From: Leptolyngbyaceae cyanobacterium M65_K2018_010 | Lineage (GTDB): Bacteria; Cyanobacteriota; Cyanobacteriia; Phormidesmidales; Phormidesmidaceae | Assembly: GCA_015295885.1 (NCBI GenBank) | Contig: DVEE01000479.1 | Span: 1 to 12,499, forward strand | DNA length: 12,499 bases | Direction: 5' to 3' | Shown: positions 1 through 7,014 of the stretch, one piece after another | Numbering within the stretch: the first letter of the stretch is position 1 | Layout: every line of letters starts with the position of its first letter | The notes under the pieces: generated by a model | The model's database searches: none | Told to the model about the DNA's origin: nothing | Seen by the model: only the letters and a program-made list of their open reading frames with translations | Program-made: the position numbers and the translations under genes

Positions 1-123
1 ATCGCCAGTGCCCCAACTCTGCTCAATCAGCCCACCCTAGCGATCCCGGCGGCGATCTACAGCCTGCTGATGTTTGCCACCGGGGCGGCTTTCGTCGGTT
101 GGGCGGTGAAATCGGGGCCGTAA
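1..123 (+). CDS. C-terminal end of a membrane protein, possibly a bile acid:sodium symporter family transporter (partial)
   Basis: An open frame runs from base 1 to a TAA stop at 121-123 and gives 40 residues; the gene begins outside the window. The peptide contains a hydrophobic stretch reading LAIPAAIYSLLMFATGAAF followed by VGWAVKSGP, which looks like the last transmembrane helix of a polytopic inner-membrane protein with a short cytoplasmic or periplasmic tail. The 'AAIYSLLMF' pattern resembles from memory the end of BASS (bile acid:sodium symporter) family transporters, but 40 residues are too few to be sure. The gene converges on the phosphorylase gene with only 17 bases between the two stops. 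A short palindrome (ACCGG-CA-CCGGT, 128-139) sits in that gap. Confidence 0.6.
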   Translation: MASAPTLLNQPTLAIPAAIYSLLMFATGAAFVGWAVKSGP

Positions 124-140
124 CTGCACCGGCACCGGTC

Positions 141-2777
141 TTAGCTCAGAGCCCCCTGGGAGAGGGTGGTGGGCTGGAGGGGAATTCCAGAAACCACCTT
201 AACGCTGGCAGGATCGGCCCACAACACCAGCTTGGGATCGTAGGGGCTATTCAGGTATTTGTGCTGGGGCAAAATTCTCAGGGAGAGTCCCTGCAGTCCA
301 CTGGTGGTGTATTCCACCTCGATCACGTAGAAGCTGTGACCGTCCGCATCCTGCCCCTGGTAGGTCATGGGGGTTGCAATACCGGTGTGAATTTCCCCAT
401 CCACCCCGACTTGGCCCTGGTACAGTTCCACCTGCACATCCTCTGGGGTCAAAGCCCCTAGCCCCAGTCGAGCCACCACCTTAAAGGGTTGATTAACTCG
501 CAGATCGGTGGTTTCAGAAAAGGCGATTTCCTCAATGCGAATGTCGTACCAGTGCTCAATTAGGCGCTCGTACCAGGCTGCTAACTCCCTACCAGGACCA
601 TAGTTTTGAGCGGCCAGGGTGTGGGCCCGATCACTGGCGGCAAAATAGCCCTGGTTGGCATAGTCTTTCACCATGCGGGCGGTGTTGAACTGGGGGGTGT
701 TGAGGTAGATGGCTTGCTTCATTTTGGCCACCCAACCGCGGGGGATTTCGTCTTTGTCCCGATCGTAGAACAGGGGGACTACTTCTTTTTCAAGAATATC
801 GTAGAGGGCGTTGGCCTCCACATCGTCCTGATAGTCGGGGTCCTCGTAGTCTTCGCCGTGGCCAATGGGCCAGCCGGTGCGAATGTAGTCGGCCTCATCC
901 CACCAGCCATCTAGCACACTCAGGTTGGGCAAGCCGTTCATGGCCGCCTTCATACCGCTAGTACCCGAGGCTTCGCGGGGGCGACGGGGGTTATTCAGCC
1001 AGACATCACAGCCCGCGACCATATCCCGGGACAGGTGAATGTCATAGTTGGGCACGAAAACGATGGAACGGCTTAGACCTTCATCGCGGGTAAAGTGAAT
1101 GATGCTACGAATCAGCTCCTTGCCGGGAATATCCTTGGGGTGGGCCTTACCGGCAATCACAAACTGAACGCGATGGCCATGGCCATTACCGTTGATAATT
1201 TTCCGAATGCGGTCTAGATCGTGGAGAAAGAGGGTTGCCCGCTTGTAGGTGGCAAACCGGCGGGCAAAGCCAATGGTCAGCACAAAGGGGTCTAGGCACT
1301 CCTGGGCTTCGGTCATCTCCCGGGCAGAGCCGCCTCGTTCGCGTAGGCTTTTCATTAACCGCTCCCTCACCCTCACCACCAGGTGAGACCGACATTGTTC
1401 GTGGTTACGCCACAGTTCATCATCGGGAATGGCTTGCACCCGCTGCCACAGAGCCGCACCAGGGCTGGCCTGGGACCAGTTGGGCCCCAGGTAGCGATCG
1501 TAGAGGGCCTGGGTGGATTTAGCTACGCAACTGCGGGCATGTACTCCATTGGTAATGGCATGGATAGGTACTTCATTGAGGGGGAGGCCAGCCCACAGAT
1601 CCCCAAACATGTGGCGAGATACTTCGGCATGGAGTTGACTCACCCCGTTGATAAAGGTGGCCGTTTTAATGGCGAGCACCGCCATGCTAAAAGGTGCGGA
1701 AAAGTCGCCCGTTTCCGTCCGGCCGAGGGCCAGAAATTCATCATCCCCCAGGCCGAATCGTTGGCGGTAGTGGCCCAGGTAGTGCAGGATCTTTTCCGGT
1801 GGGAATAGGTCGATCCCGGCCGGAACCGGGGTATGGGTGGTAAACATTTGGCTAGCCTGGGCCACCAGCAGCGCCTCGGCAAAACTCAGTCCTTCTTCAT
1901 CCATAAAGGCCCGAATCCGCTCTAGGGCCATGAAGGCAGAGTGGCCTTCGTTCATGTGGTAGGCGGTGGGGGTATGCCCTAGGGCTTTGAGCATACGAAT
2001 GCCGCCAATGCCCAGCATGATCTCCTGGTGAATGCGCATGTCGATGTCGCCGCCGTAGAGGCGATCGCAAATATCCTGGTCGTACTGGCTGTTAGGTTCA
2101 ATGTTGGTATCTAACAGATAGAGCGGCACAGTCCCCACCTGCACCCGCCAAACCCGGGCGTAGACGGTGCGCCCAGGATACTCCACCGGAATCCGCAGTT
2201 CGCCACCGCTGGCCTCTCGCTCCAGATGCAGGGGCATGTTGTAGAAGTCATTGATAGGATAGCGTTCCTGCTGCCAGCCATCGGCGTTCAGGTATTGGGC
2301 GAAATAACCCTCCTGGTACAGCAGCCCCACTCCCACCAGGGGTAACCCCAGGTCACTGGCCGATTTCAGGTGATCCCCCGCCAGGACTCCTAACCCCCCC
2401 GAGTACACGGGCATACAGGTGGTCAGCCCAAACTCCATGGAAAAGTAGGCGTAGCATTCCCCAGGTACTGAGTTGGCCCGATGTTTTTTGTACCAGTTGC
2501 GATCGCGCAAATAGTCCTCTAGCCGTTGGGCGGCCCGATCCATCTGGGCCAGAAACCCTTCATCTTCAGCAATTTCGTTCAACCGATCCTGGCTAATCGT
2601 ACCCAGCATCAGCACTGGGTTGTAACGGCTCGACTCCCACAGGTCGGCATCTAGGCGTCGAAACAGATCGACCATTTCCACATCCCAGTCCCAGTGGAGG
2701 TTATAGGCTAGAGTCCGAAGGGCTTCGAGCCGCTGGGGCAGGGCCGGAGTAACGTTAAAGGCGCGAATCGGTCGCAT
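141..2777 (-). CDS. glgP: Alpha-glucan (glycogen) phosphorylase, short DUF3417-containing type
   Basis: This 878-residue cytoplasmic enzyme should release glucose-1-phosphate from the non-reducing ends of glycogen, using phosphate and pyridoxal phosphate (PLP). The N-terminus (about residues 1-100, with LAYNLHWDWD near 24-31) matches the DUF3417 domain that marks the shorter 'alpha-glucan family phosphorylase' branch. Catalytic-core motifs follow: GGLGVLAGDHLKSASDLG (127-144), HMNEGHSAF (274-282), the TTHTPVPAG loop (313-321) and EASGTSGMKAAMNG (602-615). K610 in the last of these is the expected PLP-binding lysine. A C-terminal segment after about 750 is rich in beta-type sequence and lies beyond the catalytic core. 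The ATG at 2775-2777 precedes the conserved N-terminus; no strong Shine-Dalgarno is visible before it. It is transcribed alone, converging with the transporter at its 3' end. Family assignment is firm; substrate preference (glycogen or maltodextrin) is inferred. Confidence 0.95.
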   Translation of the reverse strand: MRPIRAFNVTPALPQRLEALRTLAYNLHWDWDVEMVDLFRRLDADLWESSRYNPVLMLGTISQDRLNEIAEDEGFLAQMDRAAQRLEDYLRDRNWYKKHRANSVPGECYAYFSMEFGLTTCMPVYSGGLGVLAGDHLKSASDLGLPLVGVGLLYQEGYFAQYLNADGWQQERYPINDFYNMPLHLEREASGGELRIPVEYPGRTVYARVWRVQVGTVPLYLLDTNIEPNSQYDQDICDRLYGGDIDMRIHQEIMLGIGGIRMLKALGHTPTAYHMNEGHSAFMALERIRAFMDEEGLSFAEALLVAQASQMFTTHTPVPAGIDLFPPEKILHYLGHYRQRFGLGDDEFLALGRTETGDFSAPFSMAVLAIKTATFINGVSQLHAEVSRHMFGDLWAGLPLNEVPIHAITNGVHARSCVAKSTQALYDRYLGPNWSQASPGAALWQRVQAIPDDELWRNHEQCRSHLVVRVRERLMKSLRERGGSAREMTEAQECLDPFVLTIGFARRFATYKRATLFLHDLDRIRKIINGNGHGHRVQFVIAGKAHPKDIPGKELIRSIIHFTRDEGLSRSIVFVPNYDIHLSRDMVAGCDVWLNNPRRPREASGTSGMKAAMNGLPNLSVLDGWWDEADYIRTGWPIGHGEDYEDPDYQDDVEANALYDILEKEVVPLFYDRDKDEIPRGWVAKMKQAIYLNTPQFNTARMVKDYANQGYFAASDRAHTLAAQNYGPGRELAAWYERLIEHWYDIRIEEIAFSETTDLRVNQPFKVVARLGLGALTPEDVQVELYQGQVGVDGEIHTGIATPMTYQGQDADGHSFYVIEVEYTTSGLQGLSLRILPQHKYLNSPYDPKLVLWADPASVKVVSGIPLQPTTLSQGALS

Positions 2778-3186
2778 AGATTTTGGGCCACGCTAACAGT
2801 AAGAATCTAGGCCCATTCTGCCCTTAATTGCTCATTGGCTGGGGAGTTTTAACACTCTTTTCCCAGAGTCTAAGACCACGACGGGATAGACCCAAGCAGC
2901 TAAGGCCAGCCAGATCTGGCTACCTGAACCCTACAGCCGTCCAGGTAAGTCTGAGGCCGCTTTACACCGGAGGGCTGATTTTTTGGCCAAGGGGCCTGGT
3001 TTTCTCTCGGTTTCTGACCCTGGCTCTGGCCGGGACCACCTTTTGACCGGCCATCGAAACCTTAACAAGGTAAAGAAATCTCTACCTGTAGCGGTTGCAG
3101 AGCTGGTTTGAAACCAGGAATAATGGAGGCAAGAGCAACTGTAGCTTTTGTTACTGTTTTACTGCCAACGAGGAGATGGGAGCGCC
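2778..3186. other. 409-base intergenic region between divergent glgP and the 41-codon gene
   Basis: This stretch must hold the glgP promoter (minus strand) and the promoter of the small plus-strand gene at 3187. A 72-codon open frame from a TTG at 2828 to 3046 has no ribosome binding site and a composition that looks random, so I do not call it. Near 3102-3117 lies the perfect inverted repeat CTGGTTT-G-AAACCAG, which falls inside the spacer of a candidate promoter. No RNA gene was recognised. Confidence 0.5.
3095..3124 (+). promoter_or_regulatory. Candidate sigma70-type promoter of the 41-codon gene, with an operator-like palindrome in the spacer
   Basis: A TTGCAG (3095-3100) and an AATAAT (3119-3124) are separated by 18 bases, fitting -35 and -10 elements. 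The spacer contains CTGGTTTGAAACCAG, a 15-base perfect inverted repeat around a central G, placed where a repressor could block polymerase. The predicted leader would be about 55 bases before the ATG at 3187. This is pattern matching only; the -35 match is moderate. Confidence 0.35.
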
Positions 3187-3312
3187 ATGAACCAACAAGG
3201 ACTTGCGACGGCCGAAAAACCAATCAACCGTTCCAATCAGGAATTTGACCAGTGGGCAAAAGCGGTGCGTGAACAGATGGTGGCGGCCCTCAAGCGGCGT
3301 GGCAACGGCTAG
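3187..3312 (+). CDS. Small soluble protein of unknown function, 41 residues
   Basis: ATG at 3187, TAG at 3310-3312. An AGGAG (3171-3175) lies 11 bases upstream of the ATG. The protein is strongly charged and lacks a membrane segment. After a polar N-terminus (MNQQGLATAEKPINRSNQ) residues 19-38 (EFDQWAKAVREQMVAALKRR) should form one amphipathic helix, with the hydrophobic residues F, W, A, V, M, V, L spaced along one face and a basic end. This composition is unlike a random reading frame. It stands alone between a long upstream region and the convergent purU gene. I do not recognise a family. Small regulators that bind larger enzymes are known in cyanobacteria and it could be one, but that is a guess from size and shape only. 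Confidence 0.65.
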   Translation: MNQQGLATAEKPINRSNQEFDQWAKAVREQMVAALKRRGNG

Positions 3313-3364
3313 AGCCTGTCTCTAGTGGCCCCTTGATCGCCGCTGGGAAGCCGCAGGAATCAAC

Positions 3365-3403
3365 CCAGGCGGCAACCCAGCCAGGTCATGGGCTCTAGGT
3401 CAC
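3365..3403. repeat. 39-base direct repeat, copy 1
   Basis: Begins CCAGGCGGCAACCCAGCCAG and ends GGGCTCTAGGTCAC. It differs from the copy at 3444-3482 at only two positions (37 of 39 identical). The two copies start 79 bases apart and are separated by 40 unrelated bases holding a small hairpin (CAACCA/TGGTTG, about 3415-3436). The element lies between the 41-codon gene and the convergent purU gene. Confidence 0.9.
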
Positions 3404-3443
3404 TGTATGCTAACCCAACCACAGCAAAATGGTTGTGGATATA

Positions 3444-3482
3444 CCAGGCGGCAACCCAGCCAGGCCAGGGGCTCTAGGTCAC
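3444..3482. repeat. 39-base direct repeat, copy 2, ending two bases from the purU stop
   Basis: Second copy of the 39-base element, same orientation as copy 1. It ends at 3482, and the purU stop codon occupies 3485-3487, so a purU transcript would carry both copies just past its stop codon. Each copy has a short self-complementary pair (AGCC/GGCT) but no convincing terminator stem with a T-run. Confidence 0.9.
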
Positions 3483-3484
3483 CC

Positions 3485-4339
3485 TCAGGCAAAGACCACC
3501 GTACGGTTGCCGTAGACCAGGGTGCGATTTTGCAGATGCAGCCGTACGGCCCGAGCTAATACAATCCGCTCCACATCTTTGCCCTTGCGAATGAGTTCCT
3601 TCACCTCATCGCGATGGCTGATGCGTACCACATCCTGTTCGATGATCGGCCCCTCATCCAGGTCTGAGGTGACGTAGTGGGCCGTAGCACCAATAATTTT
3701 GACCCCTCGCTGGTAGGCCCGCTGGTAAGGATTAGCCCCCATGAAGGCGGGTAAAAAGGAGTGGTGAATGTTGATCACCTGGTCAAAGGCTGCCAGGAAA
3801 TCGGGGGAAAGCACCTGCATATATTTAGCCAGCACCACCAGGTCAATGCCGTACTGTCGTAGCAGGGCCAACTGGCCCTTTTCCTGTTCGGCCTTGGTTT
3901 CCTGGGTGATGGGAAAGTGGTGAAAGTCAATGCCGAATTGATCGGCAATGGGCTTGAGGTGGGAATGATTGCTGACAATCAAAGGAATTTTGGCCTTAAA
4001 TTCCCCTGCCTTATGCCGCCAGAGTAAGTCGAGCAGGCAGTGGTCCTGGTGGCTCACCCAAATGGAAAGGCGGGGCACCGCATCGGAAAAGTGGAGTTGC
4101 CATTGGGCCCCGAGGGGTTGGGCGATCGCCTTGAAAGCAGGACCGATAATCTCCCGGGGCAGATTAAACCCATCCAACGCCCACTCTACCCGCGACAAAA
4201 AGAGCCCGGCTTCCGGGTCGCAGTGCTGGTCGGCATGGAGAATGTTGCCGCCATTGGAGTAGATGAAATTAGCGATTTTCGCCACCAGCCCTTTTTGGTC
4301 AGGGCAAGACACTAACAAAATTGCCGTTGGAGAACCCAT
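3485..4339 (-). CDS. purU: Formyltetrahydrofolate deformylase
   Basis: This 284-residue enzyme hydrolyses 10-formyltetrahydrofolate to formate and tetrahydrofolate, balancing one-carbon pools and supplying formate for purine synthesis. Residues 5-80 form an ACT domain (ILLVSCPDQKGLVAKIANFI), the regulatory part of PurU. Residues 90-284 form the formyltransferase-fold domain. Its active-site motif NIHHSFLPAF (190-199) gives the expected N190 and H192, and the second motif HYVTSDLDEGPI (221-232) supplies the catalytic aspartate D228. Length matches the usual 280-290 residues. The ATG at 4337-4339 leads directly into the ACT domain. The gene lies 53 bases downstream of the DUF4340-type gene on the same strand and may share its transcript. 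Confidence 0.95.
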   Translation of the reverse strand: MGSPTAILLVSCPDQKGLVAKIANFIYSNGGNILHADQHCDPEAGLFLSRVEWALDGFNLPREIIGPAFKAIAQPLGAQWQLHFSDAVPRLSIWVSHQDHCLLDLLWRHKAGEFKAKIPLIVSNHSHLKPIADQFGIDFHHFPITQETKAEQEKGQLALLRQYGIDLVVLAKYMQVLSPDFLAAFDQVINIHHSFLPAFMGANPYQRAYQRGVKIIGATAHYVTSDLDEGPIIEQDVVRISHRDEVKELIRKGKDVERIVLARAVRLHLQNRTLVYGNRTVVFA

Positions 4340-4392
4340 CGCTGTGCCTTGATTGCGTCACTTTGGGCTTAGCCTAGCATCAGAAAAAGGCC

Positions 4393-5100
4393 CTAATTGG
4401 TTTCTTCCGGCGGTTTTCCAGAGCCAGGTTCAGTCTCGGGCGGAGACTCCCCGGCGGGAACTGGAGCCTCCGTCTCTGCGCCAGGACTGGGAGTGGTCGA
4501 GGGGGATGCCTCCTCCTGGCTAGGGCTTTCCACGGGCATTTTCCACTCTTCCAGCGGTCGATTGATACCGTTGGCAATGTCGCGGTTTACCACCAGCACC
4601 TCGTAGGGGGCACCTTCCGGCTCGGGGGGCCAGGTGGGCGGGTCGATGATGGCGTAGTTAGCACTGCCGCTGAACTCGGGGCCACCTAAAATGAGTACGT
4701 GGTCGGTGCCATTTTGAAGCGTTACGGTCACCGTGCCCGCTGGGTCGCTAAAGCCAAAGTCGGCCACCTGATCGGGGGCCATGGTCACGGTCTGTAGGGG
4801 GGCATCGGTATTCAATCGGCTCAGCAAAAAGGCCACGGCCCCTGGCTCAGCCGGGCTTCTCTGGGGTTGGATCATTTGCCAGTTGCCATCGCCCTGGCGC
4901 TCCAATAACAGGGTTTCGCCCTGGCGCTCGACCCTGAGGGTGGTCACCTCGGATTCTGCAAAGCCTAAAAGGGCTCCGGCTTGGGGGCCCACTTCAGCGG
5001 TTTGGGGCGAGCGGGATCGTTGGGATTCTGCGATCAGCACCCCGGCCCCGAGTAGTAGAGCCATCCCCACTAAGATCACGGTACTGCGCTGTAACTTCAT
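4393..5100 (-). CDS. DUF4340-type membrane-anchored protein with Pro/Glu/Ser-rich tail
   Basis: I take the start at the ATG 5098-5100 (MKLQRSTVILVG), because AGGAG lies 11 bases upstream. An in-frame upstream ATG at 5211, touching the parA-like stop codon, would add 37 residues of poor quality and has no such site. The 235-residue product has one N-terminal transmembrane segment or uncleaved signal (about 7-24). The repeated 'LRVERQGETLLLERQGDGNWQM' style of residues 55-76 and 'FGFSDPAGTVTVTLQNG' (115-131) are typical of DUF4340, a family found in gliding and transport-associated loci and in many cyanobacteria. Residues 190-235 are a disordered tail of Pro, Glu, Ser and Thr. The protein probably sits at the membrane with its bulk in the periplasm. 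Function is unknown. It follows the ParA-type gene by 111 bases. Confidence 0.75.
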   Translation of the reverse strand: MKLQRSTVILVGMALLLGAGVLIAESQRSRSPQTAEVGPQAGALLGFAESEVTTLRVERQGETLLLERQGDGNWQMIQPQRSPAEPGAVAFLLSRLNTDAPLQTVTMAPDQVADFGFSDPAGTVTVTLQNGTDHVLILGGPEFSGSANYAIIDPPTWPPEPEGAPYEVLVVNRDIANGINRPLEEWKMPVESPSQEEASPSTTPSPGAETEAPVPAGESPPETEPGSGKPPEETN

Positions 5101-5211
5101 GGGCTGGTTATCTCCTTGCCTCTGATGAACCCGAAGATCGATTTTAGCGGCTGAGTTGGGCGCTAGCATGGGCCAGGTGATCAATCTGGCAGCCTCAAGG
5201 ACTGGCCGCAT

Positions 5212-5811
5212 CTATCTGGGGTCTAGCAGTTCTTTCCCCACCGCTTGGTAGTCTTGCCAGGCGAGTTCGGCCTTGGGATCTTTAACGTCATAGACGACCC
5301 TGCCCTGTTGGGCCGCCTTCTGGTAGACCGCATAGCGTCGAATGCCCCCCTCGAACATGGGCAGTCCCGTGTCCTTAAGCATGGCCCGCACCGCCGTTCC
5401 GGCCCGACTCGGCTTGGGCGGAATGGCGGTGAGCAGAATTCGGTAGGTGACAATCCTGAGCTGGCTGAGGTACTCCACCATTAACACCAGGGCATCCAGG
5501 GCCAAAATATCGGGGGTCGTAGGGAGCACCAGCAAATCACAGGTGGTGGCCAGCAGCGCTAAATCGTCTAAAATTGGGCGGGCCTGGGTGTCAATCACCA
5601 CATGGCCGTAGGGACGGGGGCGATCGCTGGCCTGCCATTCATCCACCACTGGGAAGGGCAATTCTCCCCGGTGGGCCCAGGCTAGGGCCGAGCGGTTAGG
5701 ATCGGCATCAATCAGTAGGGTTTCGGCATTACCCTGCAAAAACGCCGCCAGATGAATGGCAGTGGTGGTTTTGCCCACGCCTCCTTTAAAGCTGGCTACG
5801 GTGATAATCAT
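5212..5811 (-). CDS. ParA/MinD-family P-loop ATPase (orphan, no ParB partner nearby)
   Basis: The 199-residue protein has a deviant Walker A, KGGVGKTTT (9-17), with the signature lysine K9. LLIDADP follows as Walker A' and HVVIDTQA as Walker B. These define ParA-type ATPases, which dimerise on ATP and bind DNA or membranes to position cargo. I choose the ATG at 5809-5811 because MIITVASFKGGVGKTT is the family's usual N-terminus; a GTG at 5883 would add 24 residues without similarity. It is short, lacks the N-terminal helix-turn-helix of plasmid ParA proteins, and has no parB gene beside it. A chromosomal positioning role is more likely than plasmid partition. A 13-base tandem repeat lies 60 bases upstream of the start. 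Confidence 0.85.
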   Translation of the reverse strand: MIITVASFKGGVGKTTTAIHLAAFLQGNAETLLIDADPNRSALAWAHRGELPFPVVDEWQASDRPRPYGHVVIDTQARPILDDLALLATTCDLLVLPTTPDILALDALVLMVEYLSQLRIVTYRILLTAIPPKPSRAGTAVRAMLKDTGLPMFEGGIRRYAVYQKAAQQGRVVYDVKDPKAELAWQDYQAVGKELLDPR

Positions 5812-6054
5812 GGCAGTGGTAAGGGACGGATGAAGGAGAGAGACCGTGGCGGCTCGCCGAGGCGCTAGGATAGCTGACACCACTAGCTGACACCACCCCG
5901 TTCAGGATAGAGTGCCTAGCACCGTCGGTTAAGGCTAGTCCTAGCCGGCTGCCAAGGCTGGTTGAGCAGAGGGCCGCCGCTTAGCTATGCCCAGGATTTA
6001 GCTGCTATCCTGCAACCGTGAACCGACCTGCTGAATCATCCCTTAAAGTCGCCG
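5812..6054. promoter_or_regulatory. Divergent regulatory region between the ParA-type gene and tsaE
   Basis: These 243 bases must drive the minus-strand ParA block and plus-strand tsaE. Besides the 13-base tandem repeat, they hold two small palindromes: GTGC-CTA-GCAC (5912-5922) and GGCTAG-TC-CTAGCC (5933-5946). Both have loops too short for good RNA hairpins, which favours DNA-binding sites over RNA structure. I could not identify convincing -35/-10 pairs. Confidence 0.4.
5871..5896. repeat. Perfect 13-base tandem repeat upstream of the ParA-type gene
   Basis: TAGCTGACACCAC occurs twice head to tail (5871-5883 and 5884-5896) with no mismatch. It sits 60 bases upstream of the chosen parA start and in the divergent region with tsaE. 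The spacing of 13 bases is not a helical turn, so adjacent copies would face different sides. It could be an operator or a ParA/accessory-protein site, or a chance duplication. Confidence 0.85.
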
Positions 6055-6555
6055 ATGGATCATTTTTCTAGGGTCATTGACCTCCCCGACGAGGGATCGA
6101 CCCGTCGCCTGGGGGAATGCCTGGGCCACCATGCTCCGGCTAGTACCGTGTTGCTCTTGTCGGGTGATTTGGGGAGCGGTAAAACCACCCTGGTGCAAGG
6201 ATTAGGGGCTGGTTTAGGGATCCCTGAGCCGATTACTAGCCCCACCTTTACCCTGGTCAATGAATACCTAGACGGTCGTCTACCCCTTTACCATATTGAT
6301 CTATACCGCCTTACCGGGCCGGAGGTCGCTTCCCTTGATCTTGACGAATATTGGGATGCTCAGGCAAAAGCTCCGGGTATCGTGGCCATTGAGTGGGCCG
6401 AGCGCCTGGTGTCCCTTCCCCCCCAATCCCTTTCCCTAGCGTTAACCTACGCCCCCGGTGGAGGTCGACGGGCTACCCTGGGGGCCGACCCTGATCTAGA
6501 CGTAACCTTTTTGGAGACAGCCCTTGGCCATGGCCTACTGGTTGATGAAATCTGA
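6055..6555 (+). CDS. tsaE: tRNA threonylcarbamoyladenosine (t6A) biosynthesis ATPase TsaE
   Basis: TsaE works with TsaB and TsaD in the cytoplasm to place t6A at position 37 of tRNAs that read ANN codons. The 166-residue length fits the family. The Walker A motif GDLGSGKTT (37-45) is followed by TSPTFTLVNEY (61-71), HIDLYRL (80-86) and IEWAER (112-117), the standard TsaE succession. The ATG at 6055 has no clear Shine-Dalgarno, but the sequence before it is not open in this frame. The last 26 bases overlap the EVE-domain gene. Adenine at position 37 follows the CAU anticodon of the tRNA gene in this window, so that tRNA is a predicted t6A substrate. Confidence 0.93.
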   Translation: MDHFSRVIDLPDEGSTRRLGECLGHHAPASTVLLLSGDLGSGKTTLVQGLGAGLGIPEPITSPTFTLVNEYLDGRLPLYHIDLYRLTGPEVASLDLDEYWDAQAKAPGIVAIEWAERLVSLPPQSLSLALTYAPGGGRRATLGADPDLDVTFLETALGHGLLVDEI

Positions 6556-6991
6556 ACCCGATGTTTACAGCATCGATGATCTACAGCGAGACCAAACCGA
6601 GCTTTGGGACGGAGTGCGGAACTACCAGGCACGTAACTTCCTGACCAGCATGGCCCTAGGGGATTTGGCCTTTTTTTACCACTCCAATACCAAGCCGCCG
6701 GGCATTGTGGGCTTGATGAAAATCGTTGAGACTAATGTGGTTGACCCCACCCAGTTTGACCCGGCCAGCCCCTACTACGACCCTAAATCGCCCCCCGAGC
6801 AACCCCGCTGGCGCACCGTGGTGGTCGGTTATGGGGAAACCTTCGACACCATCATCACCCTGGATCAGCTCAAGGCCACCTTTACCCCTGAGGATCTGTG
6901 GGTGGTGCGACGGGGCAACCGGCTTTCCGTTATGCCGGTCGCCGAGGCAGTGGCCCAAAGGCTCCTGGCCATGGCCCACCAGGGCCACTAG
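6530..6991 (+). CDS. EVE domain-containing protein (PUA-like, modified-base binding fold)
   Basis: The 153-residue protein starts with MAYWLMKSEPDVYSI, the usual EVE opening, and continues with LWDGVRNYQARNFL (25-38), FYHSN (49-53), GIVGLMKIV (58-66) and RLSVMPV (131-137). EVE domains share the PUA/ASCH fold and are thought to bind modified nucleotides in DNA or RNA. I chose the ATG at 6530; a TTG at 6524 is in the same frame and closer to the GGAG at 6513-6516 (7 bases against 13), so a two-residue longer form is possible. The reading frame overlaps tsaE by 26 bases, which suggests translational coupling. Cellular function is not established. Confidence 0.9.
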   Translation: MAYWLMKSEPDVYSIDDLQRDQTELWDGVRNYQARNFLTSMALGDLAFFYHSNTKPPGIVGLMKIVETNVVDPTQFDPASPYYDPKSPPEQPRWRTVVVGYGETFDTIITLDQLKATFTPEDLWVVRRGNRLSVMPVAEAVAQRLLAMAHQGH

Positions 6992-7014
6992 CGATCGCCC
7001 TCAGCCCTGGCTCC

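Noticed and set aside
99..461. Open frame of 120 codons on the plus strand overlapping the end of glgP
   Set aside because: It is antisense to a well-conserved phosphorylase C-terminus, has no ribosome site and no recognisable motif.
1383..1808. Open frame of 141 codons on the plus strand within glgP
   Set aside because: Shadow frame of a GC-rich coding region; its codons mirror conserved phosphorylase residues.
2828..3046. 72-codon TTG-start frame between glgP and the small gene
   Set aside because: No ribosome site, rare start, composition of a non-coding stretch.
3365..3482. CRISPR array
   Set aside because: Only two copies, a single 40-base spacer, and no cas gene in the window.
5098..5211. 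Upstream start for the DUF4340 protein, giving 272 residues
   Set aside because: The extra 37 residues are polar and unlike the family, and the better ribosome site precedes the inner ATG at 5100.
5212..5811. Plasmid partition or mobile-element origin
   Set aside because: No parB, rep, transposase or integrase nearby; neighbours are chromosomal housekeeping genes.
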